Shown here: positions 5,205 through 7,113 of the stretch, one piece after another | How positions within the stretch are numbered: the first letter of the stretch is position 1 | How the letters are laid out: the number at the start of each line of letters is the position of its first letter | Origin: Alphaproteobacteria bacterium | GTDB lineage: Bacteria > Pseudomonadota > Alphaproteobacteria > GCA-2731375 | DNA: 7,113 nt | Reading direction: 5' to 3' | Assembly: GCA_028281075.1 (NCBI GenBank) | Contig: JANQKO010000290.1 | Span: forward strand, 1 to 7,113 | The notes under the pieces: model-generated | What the model saw: the letters and a program-made list of their open reading frames with translations, nothing else | The model's database searches: none | What the model was told of the DNA's origin: nothing | Translations under genes and position numbers: made by a program

Positions 5205-6731
5205 TCACAACCTACCGTCAACTAGATCGTAATGTGTCGGATCAATCAGGTTCCGACGCGCCACCATACCGCCCGACCTTACGCTATTGACCGTTCTGCG
5301 ACGATTTCCCGTTGGTGTGCGGACCTTCTGATTGATGTTCACCCTGACGACGAACTTGCCGAGCCGCGGATCACCCGGGACGTCGAAGACGTAGAGCAGC
5401 GTGTCGCGCTTACCCTTGTCGTGCAGGATTGCCCTTGGCTTTCCGACCAGCCTCGGCAGATCGCGGATCATCTTATTCGGCAAACGCGCCTTCTTGGCGG
5501 CCCGAATCATGTGTATGAGCTCCTTGTCGCTCACGACGATCCCGTCTGTCTTCAGCGCGATCCCGGCCGAGTTCAAAGCCGTTCTCGCCTTGGCATTCAA
5601 CTTGCCGACGCCCGCCAGTTGACCGAGAGCACGATAGTTGGATGCCAGAACCTTGTCGGACCATCTCGCGAACCAGCGTTTGCTGACGGTCCGGCCGGCC
5701 CGTGCAGCCGTTTCCACCGTTGCATCGGTCGACCTCTTCGCGCGCCGCAGCAGTTTCGCCAGGATCGGCGCCGCCTTGGCAACGGCACGGACACTGCGGG
5801 CGGCCGCGCCGATGAACGGCAGCGCACCCAGGGCATGAACGGCGGAAATGCCCCCCTTCTCGAGCGCCGCCGCCAGATCGCCGTCATCCAATGCCCGCCG
5901 TGCGGCGATGGCGGCAAGATAGGCGTCACGCGCGCTGAGAACTTCGCCACTGACGGGCAGCACCGACAGGACGAGCTCGCCGAGTTCTTCGACCAGTTCG
6001 TCCGGCGGTTCTTCACCTGTCGCATCGGCGTCGTCGACCAGGACGGAAAGATCGTCCACGTGGCGCGGTGACACCGCTTTCGCTTCCGCGCCGCCGACAC
6101 GCCGAATGGTGAGACCGGTGTCCGGACCGTCCAGGAACTCGAAGTCCGGCAAGTCATCGTCATCAGCCGCTGTACCGGCCCGGTCGAATGGGTCGTCAAC
6201 GACTGGCCGAGGTCGGTTCGCAAGATCACGACTGTCTTCGGCAGGACCGATGGCGTCCGGATCGGCCTCATTTACGGCCGCCAGGTCGTCTTGCCCATCG
6301 AACGCGTCCTCATCGAGGCGAACGGACGGCGCCATCCGACGGCGACTTGAAACGTCGGCTTCTTCGCGTCTCTCTTGACCGAAGAAAGCATGAGCCCGAT
6401 CGACGCGGTTCGAAGGACCGACGTCCCGCCGACTTTCTCGTGCCTCTTCGGCCAATTCCGCAGCTAGGTCGGCATGGTTGTTGACGAGTTGGCCCGCCGC
6501 CAGGCGCGCCGCGGCCGGTATGCTCTTGCCCTCGGCCACATAGGACGCGGCCAGCAACTCCACCGTCTCGTAGACATCGTCCGCGAACCGACGGTGGGCA
6601 GTCGGGCCAATGTCGGCGGGCGTTCCGTGCATCGCGGCGTCACGAAGCTCAGATTCGGGTGACGAAGTCGCTGCCTCACGGGCGTCACGATCACGAGGCG
6701 TCCGCCCCAGAAGCTCGGTTGGCGCTGGCAA
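5205..6731 (-). CDS. Phage-borne toxin-like protein with C-terminal PBECR/BECR-type nuclease-like domain
   Basis: This 508-residue protein reads as a modular toxin. Residues about 45-98 form a helical motif (AEGKSIP, ARLAAGQLVNN) that also occurs in the nearby remnant. About 100-250 is charged and acidic (DDDDLPDFEFLD), probably a disordered linker. About 250-332 is hydrophobic and glycine-rich (LPVSGEVLSARDAYLAA, then LGALPFIGAAARSV), like the pretoxin segments before C-terminal toxin domains. About 395-490 (SDKELIHMIRAAKKA, IRDLPRLVGKPRAILHD, TLLYVFDV, KFVVRVNINQKV, TVNSVRSGGMV) resembles BECR-fold RNase-like domains of MuF/polyvalent phage proteins. The TTG start is the only one after an in-frame TGA and has GGAG 7 nt upstream. 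Codon use is less GC-rich than in the fibre (last 17 codons: 8 end in G/C, against 12 of 14 for the fibre end). The nuclease role is inferred, not proven. Confidence 0.65.
   Translation of the reverse strand: MPAPTELLGRTPRDRDAREAATSSPESELRDAAMHGTPADIGPTAHRRFADDVYETVELLAASYVAEGKSIPAAARLAAGQLVNNHADLAAELAEEARESRRDVGPSNRVDRAHAFFGQERREEADVSSRRRMAPSVRLDEDAFDGQDDLAAVNEADPDAIGPAEDSRDLANRPRPVVDDPFDRAGTAADDDDLPDFEFLDGPDTGLTIRRVGGAEAKAVSPRHVDDLSVLVDDADATGEEPPDELVEELGELVLSVLPVSGEVLSARDAYLAAIAARRALDDGDLAAALEKGGISAVHALGALPFIGAAARSVRAVAKAAPILAKLLRRAKRSTDATVETAARAGRTVSKRWFARWSDKVLASNYRALGQLAGVGKLNAKARTALNSAGIALKTDGIVVSDKELIHMIRAAKKARLPNKMIRDLPRLVGKPRAILHDKGKRDTLLYVFDVPGDPRLGKFVVRVNINQKVRTPTGNRRRTVNSVRSGGMVARRNLIDPTHYDLVDGRL
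6487..6553 (-). repeat. 67-bp direct repeat, copy B (inside the toxin-like gene)
   Basis: The intact partner of 4958-5024, coding residues about 60-82 of the 508-residue protein. It keeps Tyr64 (TAT codon) where copy A has TAG. Confidence 0.8.
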
Positions 6732-6903
6732 ATGTCTGCTCCAGTTCCGTTGTCACGCCGACACATCGACATCGCCGCGAAGTGGTATGCGGACGTCGAG
6801 GTCGTTCGGTCTGAGGCTGGAAGTTCTCAAGGGCGGCGGGGCAGCGATGCGCCACGCCGCTATCGGACGCAATTCACTTGTTGACCGGTGGCAGCAGCAG
6901 CAT
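6732..6903. other. 172-nt gap upstream of the toxin-like gene
   Basis: It separates the toxin-like gene from the gene entering at the right edge, unlike the overlapping genes to the left, so the toxin-like gene could have its own promoter here. A TTGAGA (minus strand, around 6830) could be a -35 element, but no convincing -10 follows at 17 nt, so I do not call a promoter. A 65-residue minus frame (6753-6950), rich in Arg and Pro, overlaps the upstream gene and is not convincing. Confidence 0.35.
6739..6742 (-). promoter_or_regulatory. Ribosome binding site deciding the TTG start
   Basis: GGAG on the minus strand, 7 nt before TTG 6731, the same sequence and spacing as for the fibre gene. The next in-frame ATG is at residue 34 and lacks such a site as far as I can see. 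Confidence 0.6.
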
Positions 6904-7113
6904 CTATCGGAGCGGTGCCAATGAGACGGCGGCTGCCGCCTCCTCTTCACTCAGGTCCTTGGTCAGCTCGCGGTAGCTCTGGCTCGCCGCCGCGAAGGTA
7001 CGGTCGAGCACCGGACCCAGGCGCGGGTTGTCGGCGTGGCGCAGCAGCAGCAGGGCCGGGGCCGGCGGTTGCGCCGCGGCCAGGGCGCGCAGCAGGGCCG
7101 GGCGGTGCCGGCC
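6904..7113 (-). CDS. C-terminal end of a gene cut by the right edge, function unknown
   Basis: The last 69 residues, open to the window edge and ending at TAG 6904-6906. The visible part is Ala/Leu-rich and helical (LLRALAAAQPPAPALLLLRH, then DRTFAAASQSYRELTKDLSEEE). This would fit the end of a large helical phage virion protein, such as an internal or ejection protein encoded upstream of the fibre in podoviruses, but the fragment has no diagnostic motif. GC-rich third positions agree with the structural genes rather than with the toxin-like gene. The start lies outside the window. Confidence 0.55.
   Translation of the reverse strand, partial: GRHRPALLRALAAAQPPAPALLLLRHADNPRLGPVLDRTFAAASQSYRELTKDLSEEEAAAAVSLAPLR

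Noticed and set aside
5039..5290. 83-residue plus-strand frame as a possible immunity gene
   Set aside because: The first 30 residues look protein-like, but the TTG start has weak support, the rest is antisense to the toxin-like C-terminus, and it converges on the toxin-like gene rather than following it. Kept only as a question.
5232..6071. 279-residue plus-strand frame opposite the toxin-like gene
   Set aside because: Antisense to a gene with a clear start site and domain layout; no own motif or ribosome site seen.
6464..6772. 102-residue minus frame overlapping the toxin-like start
   Set aside because: Out of phase with the supported frame, Arg/Pro-rich, no motif.

Overview
The window is GC-rich. 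It looks like the late end (tail fibre, lysis genes, right-hand accessory genes) of a tailed-phage genome, most likely a prophage in a high-GC proteobacterium. An alphaproteobacterial host, perhaps Rhodospirillales-like, is my guess from codon use and the style of the phage proteins. No integrase, tRNA or attachment site is visible to prove integration. Every gene I accept is on the minus strand, so the transcription order runs from the right edge to the left.

Right part (7113 to 5205): the C-terminal 69 residues of a gene that enters from outside the window, a 172-nt gap, then a 508-residue protein that starts at TTG behind a clean GGAG site. Its layout resembles a phage-borne toxin: an alpha-helical N-terminal motif, a long acidic linker, a hydrophobic glycine-rich 'pretoxin'-like segment, and a C-terminal domain resembling the BECR/PBECR nuclease-like domains on MuF and 'polyvalent' phage proteins. 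Its codon use is visibly less GC-rich than that of the neighbouring structural gene.

Middle (5204 to 4664): about 540 nt without an intact gene. It holds a broken second copy of the N-terminal motif of the 508-residue protein (67 bp, 59 identical, an in-frame TAG where the intact gene has Tyr). The remnant's reading frame runs on to overlap the next start codon as ATGA. No immunity gene is recognisable here.

Left-centre (4663 to 409): six genes joined by overlaps or abutting codons (8-nt, ATGA, TGA|ATG, GTGA, ATGA). They are a 913-residue tail fibre (T7-type N-terminus, repeat/propeller-like middle, concanavalin-A/LamG-like lectin domain, conserved distal tip domain), a small M15-type zinc peptidase (endolysin), a tail-fibre-assembly-like protein, a small Sec-exported protein, a membrane-anchored coiled-coil protein and a two-TM holin-like protein. 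They would be made from one late transcript: fibre for host recognition, then a lysis cassette.

Left edge (1 to about 266): noncoding DNA with two related imperfect inverted-repeat elements in tandem (they share an identical 18-bp core) and half of a third. This is probably chromosomal or boundary sequence outside the phage genes; the phage/host junction may lie between about 267 and 408.
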